Position numbers and translations under genes: made by a program
NCBI RefSeq assembly: GCF_000429025.1
Contig: NZ_KE386835.1
Span: 564,014 to 628,013 of the forward strand
Length of the DNA stretch: 64,000 nucleotides
Direction of reading: 5' to 3'
Source of the DNA: Actinospineispora spinosispora DSM 44797
GTDB taxonomy: Bacteria; Actinomycetota; Actinomycetes; Mycobacteriales; Pseudonocardiaceae
In this document: piece by piece, positions 53,217 through 62,097 of the stretch
Layout of the letters: the number at the start of each line of letters is the position of its first letter
Position numbering within the stretch: position 1 is the stretch's first letter
Notes under the pieces: model-generated
What the model saw: the letters and a program-made list of their open reading frames with translations, nothing else
What the model was told of the DNA's origin: nothing
The model's database searches: none

Positions 53217-54476
53217 TTACTGTGCGCAAACATTCTCGGTCACCGGAACCGGCGTCGGAGCCGGCACGCGGCGCAGCACCAGGCCGAGCGCGCTCGCGCC
53301 GAGCAGCAGCACCGTCACGTAGCAGACCAGACCGAGCCAACCCGCGTGGTCGAAGGCGATCCCACCGAGCGAACCACCGACGCTGCTGCCCAGGTAGTAG
53401 GCGAACAGGTACAGCGACGAGGCCTGCGCCGGCGAGCCGCCGGGCAGCATCGAGGCCCGCCTGCCGACCCAGCTGCTGGCCACCGAGTGGGCGCCGAAGA
53501 AGCCGACCGTCACCAGCAGCAGGCCGAGCAGCACGGTGGGCAGCCAGCTCGGGTCGGTCACCCAGATACCGGCGACCGCGACCAGCGCCGCGACCCAGAG
53601 CATGCGCCGCCTGCCGAGACGGTCCGCGAGCCGGCCCGCGACCGTCGACGCCCAGGAACCGGCGAGGTAGGCGAAGAAGATCAGTCCGGCCAGCGCCGGC
53701 GTGAGCGAGAACGGCGGGGCTATCAGCCGGAAACCCAGGTAGTTGTAGACCGTCACGAACGCGCCCATGAGCAGGAACCCGACGCCGAACAGGCAGCGCA
53801 TCCCGGGATCGCGCAGGTGAGACCGCATCGGGCCGGCCAGGTCGCGCAACCGGATCCGGTCCGGGTCCAGCGCCATCGTCGGAGGCAGCAGTAGCCGGAA
53901 CACGACGGTGCAGATCAGCGACAGCACCCCGATCACCGCGAGGGCGAGCCGCCAGCCGCCGAAGTCGGCGACCGCGCCGGCGATCAGCCGGCCGGACAGA
54001 CCGCCGATCGTGTTGCCCGCGATCAGCATGCCCATGGCGCCGCCCAGCCAGCGTGGCGCGACCTCCCTGGTCACGTGCGACATCGCCAGGGCGGGCAGCG
54101 CGGCGAGCGCCACCCCCTGCAGTGCGCGGATGGCGACCAGCGCGGGAAAGTTCGGCGCGAGCGGCGCCAGCAGCCCGAGCACGGCCGAGCTGGCCAAGGC
54201 CCAGGTCATCACGCGTGCCCGGCCCCACGACTCGGCGACCGAGGACAGCGGGATGACGGCGAGCGCCAGAGCAGCGGTCGTCGAGGACAGCACGAGGCTG
54301 GAGGTCGTCGAGGACACGTGGAACTGCACCGCCAGGATCGGGAGCAGCCCCTGCACGCAGTAGACCAGCACGAAGGTGGCGAGTCCCGCGCACCAGAGCG
54401 CGGCGGCGAGACGTCGGTAGGCCACCGTGCCGCGCTCGTGACCCGCGAAGACTTCCTGTGCCGAACTCGTTTCCAT
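53217..54476 (-). CDS. Major facilitator superfamily exporter
   Basis: 419 residues with twelve membrane helices, YcaD/AraJ-like drug:proton antiporter group. ESWGRARVMTWALASSAVLG and GRLADRLGRRRMLW are the two MFS loop-2-type motifs. Divergent from the LysR gene with a 75 bp gap carrying a T-N11-A box, so the pair behaves as a typical LysR-controlled transporter. Confidence 0.9.
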   Translation of the reverse strand: METSSAQEVFAGHERGTVAYRRLAAALWCAGLATFVLVYCVQGLLPILAVQFHVSSTTSSLVLSSTTAALALAVIPLSSVAESWGRARVMTWALASSAVLGLLAPLAPNFPALVAIRALQGVALAALPALAMSHVTREVAPRWLGGAMGMLIAGNTIGGLSGRLIAGAVADFGGWRLALAVIGVLSLICTVVFRLLLPPTMALDPDRIRLRDLAGPMRSHLRDPGMRCLFGVGFLLMGAFVTVYNYLGFRLIAPPFSLTPALAGLIFFAYLAGSWASTVAGRLADRLGRRRMLWVAALVAVAGIWVTDPSWLPTVLLGLLLVTVGFFGAHSVASSWVGRRASMLPGGSPAQASSLYLFAYYLGSSVGGSLGGIAFDHAGWLGLVCYVTVLLLGASALGLVLRRVPAPTPVPVTENVCAQ

Positions 54477-54504
54477 AGCTAACTACAGTAGGTACCGATC
54501 ATAG

Positions 54505-54519
54505 ATGCGTCCAATGCAT
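54505..54519. promoter_or_regulatory. LysR-type T-N11-A box
   Basis: ATGCGTCCAATGCAT, inverted ATGC/GCAT arms with the T-N11-A spacing of LysR regulators, midway between the divergent MFS and LysR genes. Confidence 0.65.
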
Positions 54520-54551
54520 GATTTTGGCCAAGTTGATGCGAAAATGAATCG

Positions 54552-55451
54552 GTGACGATCGACGAGCTCGAGTGGTATGTCGTACTGGCCGAGACCGAAC
54601 ACATGACCGAGGCCGCGGCACAGCTCAACGTCACGCAACCGACCCTGTCCCGCTCGCTCGCTCGGCTGGAGCACCGCCTCGGCACGCCGCTGTTCGACCG
54701 GGTCAACCGGCGGCTACGACTCAACCGCTACGGCGAGATCCTCCTCGAACACGCCCGCCGGTGCGTGTCCGAGCTGAACACGGCCAGCGACCGCATCACG
54801 AACCTGATCGACCCGGACCGAGGAACGGTGCGGCTGGCGTTCCTGCACTCGGTGGCCATCTGGCTGGTGCCCGAACTGCTGCGCCGCTACCGGACCGAGG
54901 TGCCCGGCGTGCGGTTCGAGCTGCGCCAGGCGCCCGGTCACGAGATCCTCGCCGACCTGAGCAGCGGCACGGTCGATCTCGCCGTGACCAGCCCTCGGCC
55001 CGACGGTTCGGACACCGACTGGACCCCACTGCTGCGCGAACAGCTGTGCCTCGCGGTCCCGTTGGGACATCGGCTCGAGACTCGGGAGAGCGCCGCGCTC
55101 ACCGAGGTCCGCGACGAGCCGTTCGTGGCACTGCGCCGAGGGTTCGGCATGCGCGAGCTGAGTGACGAGCTGTGCGCCGCCGCCGGTTTCACCCCGGAAA
55201 TCACCTTCGAGAGCACCGAGATCCCGTCGATGGAAGGCCTGGTCGCCGCGGGTCTCGGGGTCGCCATCACCCCGAGACCCCGTGCCCATCGCGCGACGCC
55301 GGAGGTTCGCTACCTGAGCCTCACCGACGACCGCGCCTACCGCGACATCGGTCTGGTCTCGATCCGGGGACGCCCGCTGCCCCCCGTGGCGGAACGCTTC
55401 GCGAACTTCGTGCAGGCTTTTGGGCCTGTTCCGCGCGATGTTTTTCTGTGA
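54552..55451 (+). CDS. LysR family regulator
   Basis: 299 residues; winged helix-turn-helix at about 4-60 (MTEAAAQLNVTQPTLSRSLA) and a periplasmic-binding-protein-like effector domain. It likely controls the divergent MFS gene. The last nine codons (GPVPRDVFL) are read from the start of a GCCTGTT repeat: the native end would be near FANFVQAF, and the repeat supplies the remaining codons and stop. GTG start, weak ribosome site. Confidence 0.9.
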   Translation: MTIDELEWYVVLAETEHMTEAAAQLNVTQPTLSRSLARLEHRLGTPLFDRVNRRLRLNRYGEILLEHARRCVSELNTASDRITNLIDPDRGTVRLAFLHSVAIWLVPELLRRYRTEVPGVRFELRQAPGHEILADLSSGTVDLAVTSPRPDGSDTDWTPLLREQLCLAVPLGHRLETRESAALTEVRDEPFVALRRGFGMRELSDELCAAAGFTPEITFESTEIPSMEGLVAAGLGVAITPRPRAHRATPEVRYLSLTDDRAYRDIGLVSIRGRPLPPVAERFANFVQAFGPVPRDVFL

Positions 55452-55554
55452 CCACCCCGGGAGCCGCCCTGGCAGCTGGGCGGTTTGGTCGCCGACATTC
55501 ACTACGCCGGCCTTCGCCGGAACTCCTACGGAGACTCGCGGAGCCGGCTCAGCC
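55418..55554 (+). repeat. GCCTGTT element, copy 3 (internally deleted)
   Basis: Starts TTTTGGGCCTGTTCCGCGCG inside the LysR 3' end, has TTTTTCTGTGACCACCCCGG, then skips about 80 bases present in copies 1 and 2 and continues GAGCCGCCCTGG, ending at GACTCGCGGAGCCGGCTC. The following 150 bases carry decayed text and then the hairpin at 55706. Confidence 0.85.
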
Positions 55555-55705
55555 GTTGCCCGGATGGGCCGCCTCGTCGGAACCCTTCGAAGTCTCGCCG
55601 AGCCCGCTTGGGGACGCTCCTGTTCAGGGCGTTCAGGTGAGGCGCCTTCGGCGGTGCCGTAAGTGGGGGTTCTGGCCGTCGGCGGTGTTTGCGCTGGTCA
55701 GTCGT

Positions 55706-55747
55706 CGTGAGTGGCGAGTGGTCCTATGGGACCACTCGCCACTCACG
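55706..55747. repeat. GTGAGTG-family hairpin
   Basis: Arms CGTGAGTGGCGAGTGGTCC and complement around TATG, matching the interior of the 39137-39182 hairpin. Lies upstream of the TmrB-like gene, not at a gene end. Confidence 0.88.
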
Positions 55748-55778
55748 GGTGTTGTGGGTGGGTGGGTACCTTGGGTGG

Positions 55779-56375
55779 GTGTTGATCTGGATCAACGGGC
55801 CGTTCGGGGTCGGGAAGACCCAGACCGCGTTCGAGCTGCACCGGCGGTTGCCGGGCAGTGTCGTGTGTGATCCGGAGAACGTCGGCTACGGGCTGCACCG
55901 CACGATGCCGGCGGCGCTGCGCAGCGACTTCCAGGACCTCTCCTCGTGGCGCCATGGTGTTCACGAGGTTCTGAGCCTGGTGTTGCGCGGCCACCAGGGA
56001 CCGGTCATCGCGCCCATGACGCTCGTCGTGCCCCGGTACTTCGCCGAGATCGTCGGCAGGCTGCGGGAGGACGGCCACGACGTCCGGCACTTCGCGCTGC
56101 TCGCCGAACGGGCCACCGTGCTCGACCGGTTGCGGCGTCGCAGCCGGCTCGGCCTGACCGTCGACACCTTCGCGGAGGGCAAGCTCGACGGGTGCCTCGA
56201 CCAGCTTCACCGGCCCGAGTTCGCCGAGCACATCCGCACCGACGACCTCACGGTGGCGCAGGTGGCCGGCCGGGTCGCGGACTCGGCCGGCCTGTCGCTC
56301 ACCTCGCCCGACGGGCCGGTGCTCGGCCGGCTGCGGCGCAGCGTTGTCGGCCTGCGCCACATCCGGATCGGCTGA
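55779..56375 (+). CDS. TmrB-like ATP-binding protein
   Basis: 198 residues from a GTG with weak GGTGGG upstream. The P-loop NGPFGVGKTQTAFELHRRL and the following DPENVGYGLHR closely match tunicamycin-resistance TmrB proteins, P-loop membrane-associated ATPases that bind tunicamycin. Later CxxC or sensor residues are not evident. Whether it gives resistance here is unknown. It lies 4 bases from the converging SnoaL-like gene. Confidence 0.8.
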   Translation: MLIWINGPFGVGKTQTAFELHRRLPGSVVCDPENVGYGLHRTMPAALRSDFQDLSSWRHGVHEVLSLVLRGHQGPVIAPMTLVVPRYFAEIVGRLREDGHDVRHFALLAERATVLDRLRRRSRLGLTVDTFAEGKLDGCLDQLHRPEFAEHIRTDDLTVAQVAGRVADSAGLSLTSPDGPVLGRLRRSVVGLRHIRIG

Positions 56376-56378
56376 CCG

Positions 56379-56780
56379 TCAGCGGGAGTGCTCGCCGCTG
56401 CTGAGCATCCCGACACCCACCCAGCCCCAGTAGACGCGGTGGCGCCTGATCAGGCCGTCCTCGATCTCCATCATCTCGATGATGTCCATCTGGTCGCCGT
56501 CCGGCGACTGTCTCGGGTACTCCCAGGTCAGGCGGGTGCCGTCGGTCAGCGGGGCGTTGCGGAAACGGCGCCGCTTCGCGGGCTGGTTGGCAAACACCTT
56601 CGCGACGAAGCCGCGCAGGTTCTCCCGTCCGCGCACGATGCCCTCCTCGCCGCCGAGCAGGTGGCGGACGAGCGGGCTCTCCAGCGTGGCGTCCGGGTGG
56701 TAGAGGGCCATGGCGGCGTCGAGGTCCTTCGCGCCGAGGGCGGTGTCCCACGCCTCGACGATGTGCTCTGTCTTCTGCAT
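56379..56780 (-). CDS. SnoaL-like NTF2-fold protein
   Basis: 133 residues from the ATG at 56780. SnoaL-type fold: HIVEAWDTALGAKDLDAAMALYHPDATLESP and YWGWVGVGMLSSGEHS. Unknown ligand. Divergent from the ArsR gene by 65 bp, and tail to tail with the TmrB-like gene. Confidence 0.82.
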   Translation of the reverse strand: MQKTEHIVEAWDTALGAKDLDAAMALYHPDATLESPLVRHLLGGEEGIVRGRENLRGFVAKVFANQPAKRRRFRNAPLTDGTRLTWEYPRQSPDGDQMDIIEMMEIEDGLIRRHRVYWGWVGVGMLSSGEHSR

Positions 56781-56845
56781 GTCGGCAACGCTATGGCCGC
56801 GAAACTTCGTCAGCGGACTAAACGTCGACGCGCGACACTGGGGCC

Positions 56846-57544
56846 ATGGTGGGAGACCGCGATCTGGCGCCGATCGCCGCACTGCTCGGTGATCCGGCGA
56901 GGGCCGCGATGCTGACCGCACTGGCCGGCGGCCAGGCGCTTCCCGCCGGTGAGCTGGCCCGGCGCGCCGGCATCAAGGCCGCGACGGCGACCGTGCACCT
57001 GCGCAAGCTCATCGACGGCGGGTTGGTGCGAGTACGGGCGCAGGGCAGGCACCGCTACCACGAGCTGGCCGGACCCGAGGTCGCCACGGCTCTGGAAGCG
57101 CTGGCCCAGCTCGCCCCGGCGGCACCGGTACGGTCGTTGCGCGCGCATCGAGCCGCTGCCGGACTCACCGAAGCGCGAACCTGCTACGACCACCTCGCCG
57201 GCCGCCGAGGCGTCGAGCTGCGCGACCGCCTGCTCGACGCGGGCGCACTGACCCTCCTCGATGACCGCGATCACCGACTGACCGACGAGGGCACCGAGCT
57301 GGTCACCGCGCTGGGCATCGACGCCCGCCGGCTGGGGAGCGGCCGACGGGTGTTCGCGCGCAGCTGCAACGACTGGACCGACCGGCGCCCGCACCTGGCG
57401 GGCGCACTGCCGGCGGCACTCACCGCACGGCTGCTGGAGCTGGGCTGGCTGTCCCGAGGTACCGGTCGCGGCCTGAAGGTGTCCCCCGACTACGACCGGC
57501 GCCTCGACGACTGGCTGGTGCCCCGGATCAGAGCCGTTCGATGA
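56846..57544 (+). CDS. ArsR-type helix-turn-helix regulator
   Basis: 232 residues: a winged HTH at about 1-85 (LGDPARAAMLTALAGG, GELARRAGIKAATATVHLRKL, GLVRVRAQGRHRYHEL) without Cys metal ligands, and a C-terminal domain of about 120 residues containing ARTCYDHLAGRRGV typical of an actinobacterial ArsR subgroup. It may regulate the divergent SnoaL gene. Its end overlaps the thiolase end by 17 bases. Confidence 0.88.
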   Translation: MVGDRDLAPIAALLGDPARAAMLTALAGGQALPAGELARRAGIKAATATVHLRKLIDGGLVRVRAQGRHRYHELAGPEVATALEALAQLAPAAPVRSLRAHRAAAGLTEARTCYDHLAGRRGVELRDRLLDAGALTLLDDRDHRLTDEGTELVTALGIDARRLGSGRRVFARSCNDWTDRRPHLAGALPAALTARLLELGWLSRGTGRGLKVSPDYDRRLDDWLVPRIRAVR

Positions 57545-58679
57545 TCGTCACGTTGGCCTGGCCGCCGCCCTCACACATCGTCTGCAGGCCGTAGCGGCCC
57601 CCGGTGCGCTCCAGCTCGTGCAGCATGGTGATCATCAGACGGGCGCCAGAGGCGCCCAGCGGGTGGCCCAGCGCGATCGCGCCGCCGTTCGGGTTGACCT
57701 TGTCCGGGTCGGCGCCGGTCTCCTTCAGCCAGGCCTGCACGACCGAGGCGAACGCCTCGTTGACCTCCATGACATCCATCTCGCCGATGGACAGGCCGGT
57801 GCGCTTGAGCGCGTACTCGGTCGCCGGGATCGGTGCGGTGAGCACCCAGGTCGGGTCCGCGCCACGCGCCGACATGTGGTGAATGCGCGCGCGAGGCGTG
57901 AGCCCGTGTACGCGCACCGCCTCCTCGGAGGCGATCATCAGTGCCGCCGCGCCGTCGGAGATCTGGCTGGACACCGCGGCGGTGAGCCGGCCGCCCTCAC
58001 TGAGCGGCTTCAGCCCGGCCATCTTCTCCGGTGTCGTGTCCGCACGCGGGCCCTCGTCGGCGGTGACCTCGCCGTACGCGACGATCTCGCGGTCGAAGCG
58101 ACCCTCGGCGATCGCGTGCAGCGCACGCTGGTGGCTCTGGTAGCCGAACTGTTCCATCTGCTCGCGGCTGATGTCCCACTTCTCCGCGATCATCTCGGCA
58201 CCGCGGAACTGGGAGATCTCGGCGTTGCCGTACCGGGCGACCCAACCCTCGCTGCCGCTCCACGGGTCGTCGTCGCCGAACGCCTGACCGGCGTAGAAGC
58301 CGGACATGATCGGGTAGCGGCTCATGTTCTGCACACCGCCGGCGATCACCAGGTCCGCCGAACCGGACTGCACGGCCTGCGCGGCGAAGCTGACCGCCTG
58401 CTGGCTGGACCCGCACTGCCGGTCGACCGTGACACCCGGGACGTGCTCGGGCAGGCCCGCGACCAGCGCACACGTGCGGGCGATGTCACCGGCCTGCGCG
58501 CCGATCGTGTCCAGACACCCGTAGACGACGTCCTCGATGGCTCCGGGGTCGACACCGGTGCGCTTCACCAGCTCGCGGATCGGGTGCGCACCGAGGTCCG
58601 CCGGGTGCGCACCGGACAGGCCGCCCTTGCGCCGGCCCACCGGGGTCCGGACTGCCTCGACGATGTACGCCTGCGGCAT
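57528..58679 (-). CDS. Thiolase (acetyl-CoA acetyltransferase, FadA6-like)
   Basis: 383 residues. Catalytic Cys89 (DRQCGSS), His in NGGAIALGHPLGASG and Cys in MCEGGGQAN are all present, with NEAF between them. N-terminus and the GCLDTIGAQAGDIARTC motif resemble FadA6-type degradative thiolases. It cleaves beta-ketoacyl-CoA; substrate not fixed. ATG with GGGAGAT upstream. An AT-rich dyad lies 30 bases before its start. Confidence 0.9.
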   Translation of the reverse strand: MPQAYIVEAVRTPVGRRKGGLSGAHPADLGAHPIRELVKRTGVDPGAIEDVVYGCLDTIGAQAGDIARTCALVAGLPEHVPGVTVDRQCGSSQQAVSFAAQAVQSGSADLVIAGGVQNMSRYPIMSGFYAGQAFGDDDPWSGSEGWVARYGNAEISQFRGAEMIAEKWDISREQMEQFGYQSHQRALHAIAEGRFDREIVAYGEVTADEGPRADTTPEKMAGLKPLSEGGRLTAAVSSQISDGAAALMIASEEAVRVHGLTPRARIHHMSARGADPTWVLTAPIPATEYALKRTGLSIGEMDVMEVNEAFASVVQAWLKETGADPDKVNPNGGAIALGHPLGASGARLMITMLHELERTGGRYGLQTMCEGGGQANVTIIERL

Positions 58680-58708
58680 GGCTGATCTCCCTCATCGATC
58701 CACGGTTT

Positions 58709-58728
58709 CTTATTGAAATTAAAATAAG
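58709..58728. promoter_or_regulatory. AT-rich dyad, thiolase promoter
   Basis: CTTATT-N8-AATAAG, perfect six-base arms, about 75% A+T in a ~70% GC region, in the divergent gap between thiolase and lipoprotein; likely regulator operator. Confidence 0.55.
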
Positions 58729-58773
58729 CTACCGCTGAGACGTCGTCAACCTCCCCCTAGGTAGCGTGGTTGA

Positions 58774-59379
58774 GTGCGCAACATTTCCGTCTGGCCTCTC
58801 GCCACCGCCGTGGCACTGGCGTTGTTGGCCGGCTGCGGTACGTCCGCTCCGCCCGCACCCGCGCCGGCCGCACCCCCTCCCCCGGCGCCGCCGCCCGCGG
58901 TCGCGCCACCCGTCGTCACCCCGCCACCGCCCGCACCTCCCGCGCCCGCGCCGAAGCAGCTGCGGATCTGGCTGACCGGTTACTCGTGGCAGGACAACAC
59001 CCCGCCGGGGTCCTCGATCGTCGGCGAACCGGTGCTGCATCACGAGGCGGGCGGTTCGGGCACGTTCGAGGACCCGATCACCGTCGCCGTGCCCGGCCAC
59101 CAGGGCGCGATGGACTGGGCACCCGGCACGAAGTTCTACCTACCGAGCGTGCAGCGCTACGTGATCGTCGAGGACTCCGGGGCGACCGGGGCGCCGGCGG
59201 GTACGGACACGCACCTGGACATGTGGATCGGCGGCCAGGGCGGCACGCGGGGTGCGACGGACGACTGCGAGTCGCGCCTGACCAGCTGGCACGCGCCCGC
59301 CCAGCTGAACCCGCCTGCGGGCCTACCCGTGCTGGCCGGCCCGGTCTACGCCGCCGGCCGGTGCAATATCCCCGGCTGA
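58774..59379 (+). CDS. Secreted Pro-rich lipoprotein
   Basis: 201 residues; GTG start. Lipoprotein signal with lipobox LLAGC (residues 17-21), then about 40 residues of Pro/Ala linker, then a compact domain with LTGYSWQDNTPPGSSIVG, PGTKFYLPSVQRYVIVEDSG and DTHLDMWIGGQGG. The second half resembles small secreted beta-barrel domains with double-psi-like features, but no catalytic motif is recognised. It overlaps the converging MFS gene by 57 bases. Confidence 0.8.
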   Translation: MRNISVWPLATAVALALLAGCGTSAPPAPAPAAPPPPAPPPAVAPPVVTPPPPAPPAPAPKQLRIWLTGYSWQDNTPPGSSIVGEPVLHHEAGGSGTFEDPITVAVPGHQGAMDWAPGTKFYLPSVQRYVIVEDSGATGAPAGTDTHLDMWIGGQGGTRGATDDCESRLTSWHAPAQLNPPAGLPVLAGPVYAAGRCNIPG

Positions 59380-60729
59380 GCGCCGGAACAGCAGCAGCAC
59401 GCAGACCGTGGCCAGCGCGGCCATGACACCGAGGCACAGGCACACGGTGTGCAGCGCGGTGGTGAATCCGGCTCCGACGAGCCGGTCGCCGGTGAGTCCC
59501 GCGAGGAGCGCGCCGACCGCCGCGATCCCGACGGTCTCGGTGGCCAGCCGCGCGGTGTTGAACACACCGGAGGCCATGCCCGACTGTTCGGGTCGCACGC
59601 TGCTGATCGCCAGCCCGTCCAACAGCCCGGTGGACAGCCCGAACCCCATGCCGGTCAGCAGCAGGGGCACTGCCAGCCGCGATGCGGTGCTGTCCGGGCC
59701 GATCGTCATCAACAGCAGCGCGCCGACCCCGGTGACGGCGACCGAACCGGAGACCAGCACGGCCTTCGGCAGTCGCTTGGCGAGTAGTGCTCCCACCGAG
59801 GGGAGCACGACGCTCGGCCCGGTCAGCATCAGCATCCACACACCGGCTCGCCCCGGCCCGAGGCCGACGACCGAGATCAGGTAGGTCGGCAGGTACACCA
59901 GGAGCGGGATCAGCACGAACACGATCGCGCCGGTCGCCACCGAGAGCGCGAGGAATCCGGGGTCGAGAAGCAGCCTGAGCTCCAGCAGCGGATCCTCGGC
60001 GCGCCGTTCCACGAACGGGAACGCCACGACGAGCAGCACCACCAGCGCGAACGCGACGAGGACCGTCGGACTGGCGAACCCAAGGTCCGGCCCCTCGACG
60101 AGCGCGAAGATCAGCAACAGTAGGGCCGAGGTGAACACGACCGCGCCGGTGACGTCGATCGAGCGCCCCGGTTCGCCTCGTCCGATCGGGAGAACCGGAA
60201 CCGCCACGAGCGCCACGGCGGCCAGCGCCGCCGGTACCCCGAACACGGCGGGCCAGCCGCGCCACTCCATGAGCAGGCCGCTGATCGTCGGCCCGAACGC
60301 CAGCCCGGTGCCGATCATCGTTCCGAGCAGGCTGAACGCCCTGGTGCGCGCCGCGCCCTCGAAGGTCAGCGCCAGGATCAGGCCGCCGCCGGTCACCGCG
60401 GCGGCGGCTCCGATGCCACCCAGCGCGCGCAGCACGTTGAGCAGCAGGATGTCGTGGGCCAGTGCGCTCGCGGCGGAGGTGACACAGAACAGCGTCAGCC
60501 CGACCACGAAGATCCGCCGCCGACCGAGCACGTCGGCCAGCGAACCGGTCACGACGAGGAACGCCGCGAAACAGGCGTTGTAGCCGTTGACCACCCATTG
60601 CGTGGCCGCGAGGTCAGCGCCGAGATCGGTGCCGATCTCCGGCATCGCCAACGAGGCGCCGGTGATCGTCAGTGGAAAGCTGAAGGTCGAGAACAGGACC
60701 ACCGCAAGGATCAGCGCACGTCTGAGCAC
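59323..60729 (-). CDS. Major facilitator superfamily transporter, DHA2 type
   Basis: 468 residues, about 14 membrane helices, DHA2 (14-TMS) drug efflux group. TM1-TM2 shows ATQWVVNGYNACFAAFLV and loop motif GSLADVLGRRRIFV; motif C-type region GIGAAAAVTGGG in TM5. Substrate unknown. GTG start. Confidence 0.9.
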   Translation of the reverse strand: MLRRALILAVVLFSTFSFPLTITGASLAMPEIGTDLGADLAATQWVVNGYNACFAAFLVVTGSLADVLGRRRIFVVGLTLFCVTSAASALAHDILLLNVLRALGGIGAAAAVTGGGLILALTFEGAARTRAFSLLGTMIGTGLAFGPTISGLLMEWRGWPAVFGVPAALAAVALVAVPVLPIGRGEPGRSIDVTGAVVFTSALLLLIFALVEGPDLGFASPTVLVAFALVVLLVVAFPFVERRAEDPLLELRLLLDPGFLALSVATGAIVFVLIPLLVYLPTYLISVVGLGPGRAGVWMLMLTGPSVVLPSVGALLAKRLPKAVLVSGSVAVTGVGALLLMTIGPDSTASRLAVPLLLTGMGFGLSTGLLDGLAISSVRPEQSGMASGVFNTARLATETVGIAAVGALLAGLTGDRLVGAGFTTALHTVCLCLGVMAALATVCVLLLFRRSAGDIAPAGGVDRAGQHG

Positions 60730-60770
60730 TGATCACATGCTAATTCACCAGCCGCGCCCAGGCGCGTGAG

Positions 60771-61103
60771 TTACTCGTCGGAGTCGCTGGAGCCACTCGC
60801 GCTGTCGGAGTCCGAGTCCGAGTCTGAGTCGGACGAGCGCTCGTCGGACTTCTTCACCTTCTGCGACTTGTCGGCCTTCTTGTCCGAGTGCGGGTACTGC
60901 GGCGTCACGTCGGCCGGGAGGTGCGGGACGATCATGTCCCCGCCGTCACCGCAGTCGCCGGGAAGCGGCGAGGCGCAGGCCTGAGCGGTGGGCGCCGGGT
61001 CCGAGTCGTCGTTCGAGTCGGCGGCGAAGGCGACTCCGCCGACGGCCAGGCTCGTGCTGGCGACGATCAGGACGGTCAGCAGGGTGCGGCGGGCGCGGCT
61101 CAT
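60771..61103 (-). CDS. Small secreted Ser-Asp-rich protein
   Basis: 110 residues from the ATG at 61103, preceded by AAGGAAACC. Signal peptide (MSRARRTLLTVLIVASTSLA, cleavage near VAFAAD), two Cys residues about eight apart (ACASPLPGDC), a Lys-rich segment and a tail of SDSDSDSDS repeats. Such acidic tails bind cations or cell-wall polymers. No family recognised. Upstream gene is the FKBP, same direction. Confidence 0.75.
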   Translation of the reverse strand: MSRARRTLLTVLIVASTSLAVGGVAFAADSNDDSDPAPTAQACASPLPGDCGDGGDMIVPHLPADVTPQYPHSDKKADKSQKVKKSDERSSDSDSDSDSDSASGSSDSDE

Positions 61104-61208
61104 CGGTTTCCTTCGGTTGTCCAGCAACTCCTCGTGGACAACGAGCCAGGAGCTCCCGAGTTGCCACACCCGCCACAACCTTCACGAGAACGGGTGGGCT
61201 CGGGCGTG

Positions 61209-61580
61209 TCAGACCGAGACGAGGTCGCAGACGAAGATCAGGGTCTCGCCGGGGGCGATCGCACCCGGGGCACCCCGGTCGCCGTAGGCCAGGTTCGGCG
61301 GGATGACCAGCTGGCGACGGCCGCCGACCTTCATGCCCTGCACACCCTGGTCCCACCCGGAGATGACCTGACCGACACCGAGCTTGAAGGGCAGCGGCGT
61401 GCCCCGGTTCCAGCTGGCGTCGAACTCCTCGCCGGTCGACCATGCGACGCCGACGTAGTGCACCTTGACCGTGTCGCCGGCCTTGGCCTCGGCGCCGTCG
61501 CCCACCCAGACATCGGTGATCTGCAGTTCGGCGGGCGGCTCGCCACCGGGGAAGTCGATCTCAGGCTTGCCATTGCTCAT
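61209..61580 (-). CDS. FKBP-type peptidyl-prolyl isomerase
   Basis: 123 residues, no signal peptide, so cytosolic. FKBP fold with the motifs VKVHYVGVAWSTGEEFDAS, PLPFKLGVGQVISGWDQGVQ, VPPNLAYGDRGAPG and LIFVCDLVSV; the active-site aromatic residues Tyr, Asp, Phe and Trp are in place. Catalyses prolyl cis-trans isomerisation during folding. Confidence 0.95.
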   Translation of the reverse strand: MSNGKPEIDFPGGEPPAELQITDVWVGDGAEAKAGDTVKVHYVGVAWSTGEEFDASWNRGTPLPFKLGVGQVISGWDQGVQGMKVGGRRQLVIPPNLAYGDRGAPGAIAPGETLIFVCDLVSV

Positions 61581-62097
61581 GGTTCGGCACCCTACCGACG
61601 CTCAGCCGCTGGCCACGGTGAGGTGGTCGCTGGCTCTTCCGGACCCATCACGACCTCGACCGCCTCGGGCAATGCGGTCCTGCTGCGTGGCGGCACCCGG
61701 CTCGCTCGTGCGGTGTCAGGCGACGCCTCGCCCACATCAGTCGCCACGGCACCCGGGCACACCGAGCTGATCGTGACCCAGAGCCACGACTCCGCGCGGA
61801 CGTCCATCGCCGGGATCGACGCAGCCGCCGCGCCCCCCGGCGGACTCTTCTCGACGCAGAAACTACAGGTCAGAGGACCTATCTGTCCGGAAGCGCTGAC
61901 CACGACGAAACGCGTCCGGTGGGCAACCGATCAAGACTGTGCGTAACACGCCGCCCACTGACTGTTGCGTCGTATCTCGGTTCGGTTACGCTGTGCCAGA
62001 ATTCCCCGCCGGCTCGGTTCGCGCTCCCCCAGCACCATGCGGATCGACCAGGCCACTCAAAGCTCGAGCATGATGTCCGTCGTGTGTCTGGAGTCCC
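61581..62097. promoter_or_regulatory. Gene-free region upstream of the Rpf-type gene
   Basis: No gene is convincing here; a 103-codon minus-strand frame at 61592-61903 has weaker third-position G+C than neighbours. A TTGCGT (61965-61970) and TACGCT (61987-61992) with 16-base spacing form a possible sigma-A promoter about 105 bases upstream of the Rpf-type start. No riboswitch pattern was recognised. Confidence 0.4.

Noticed and set aside
61592..61903. A possible 103-residue minus-strand gene after the FKBP
   Set aside because: Third-codon G+C is lower than in real neighbours, there is no ribosome site, and no motif beyond a chance CSFC.
61580..62097. Cyclic-di-AMP (ydaO-type) riboswitch before the Rpf-type gene
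   Set aside because: Such switches often precede actinobacterial Rpf genes, but the conserved stretches were not recognised here.
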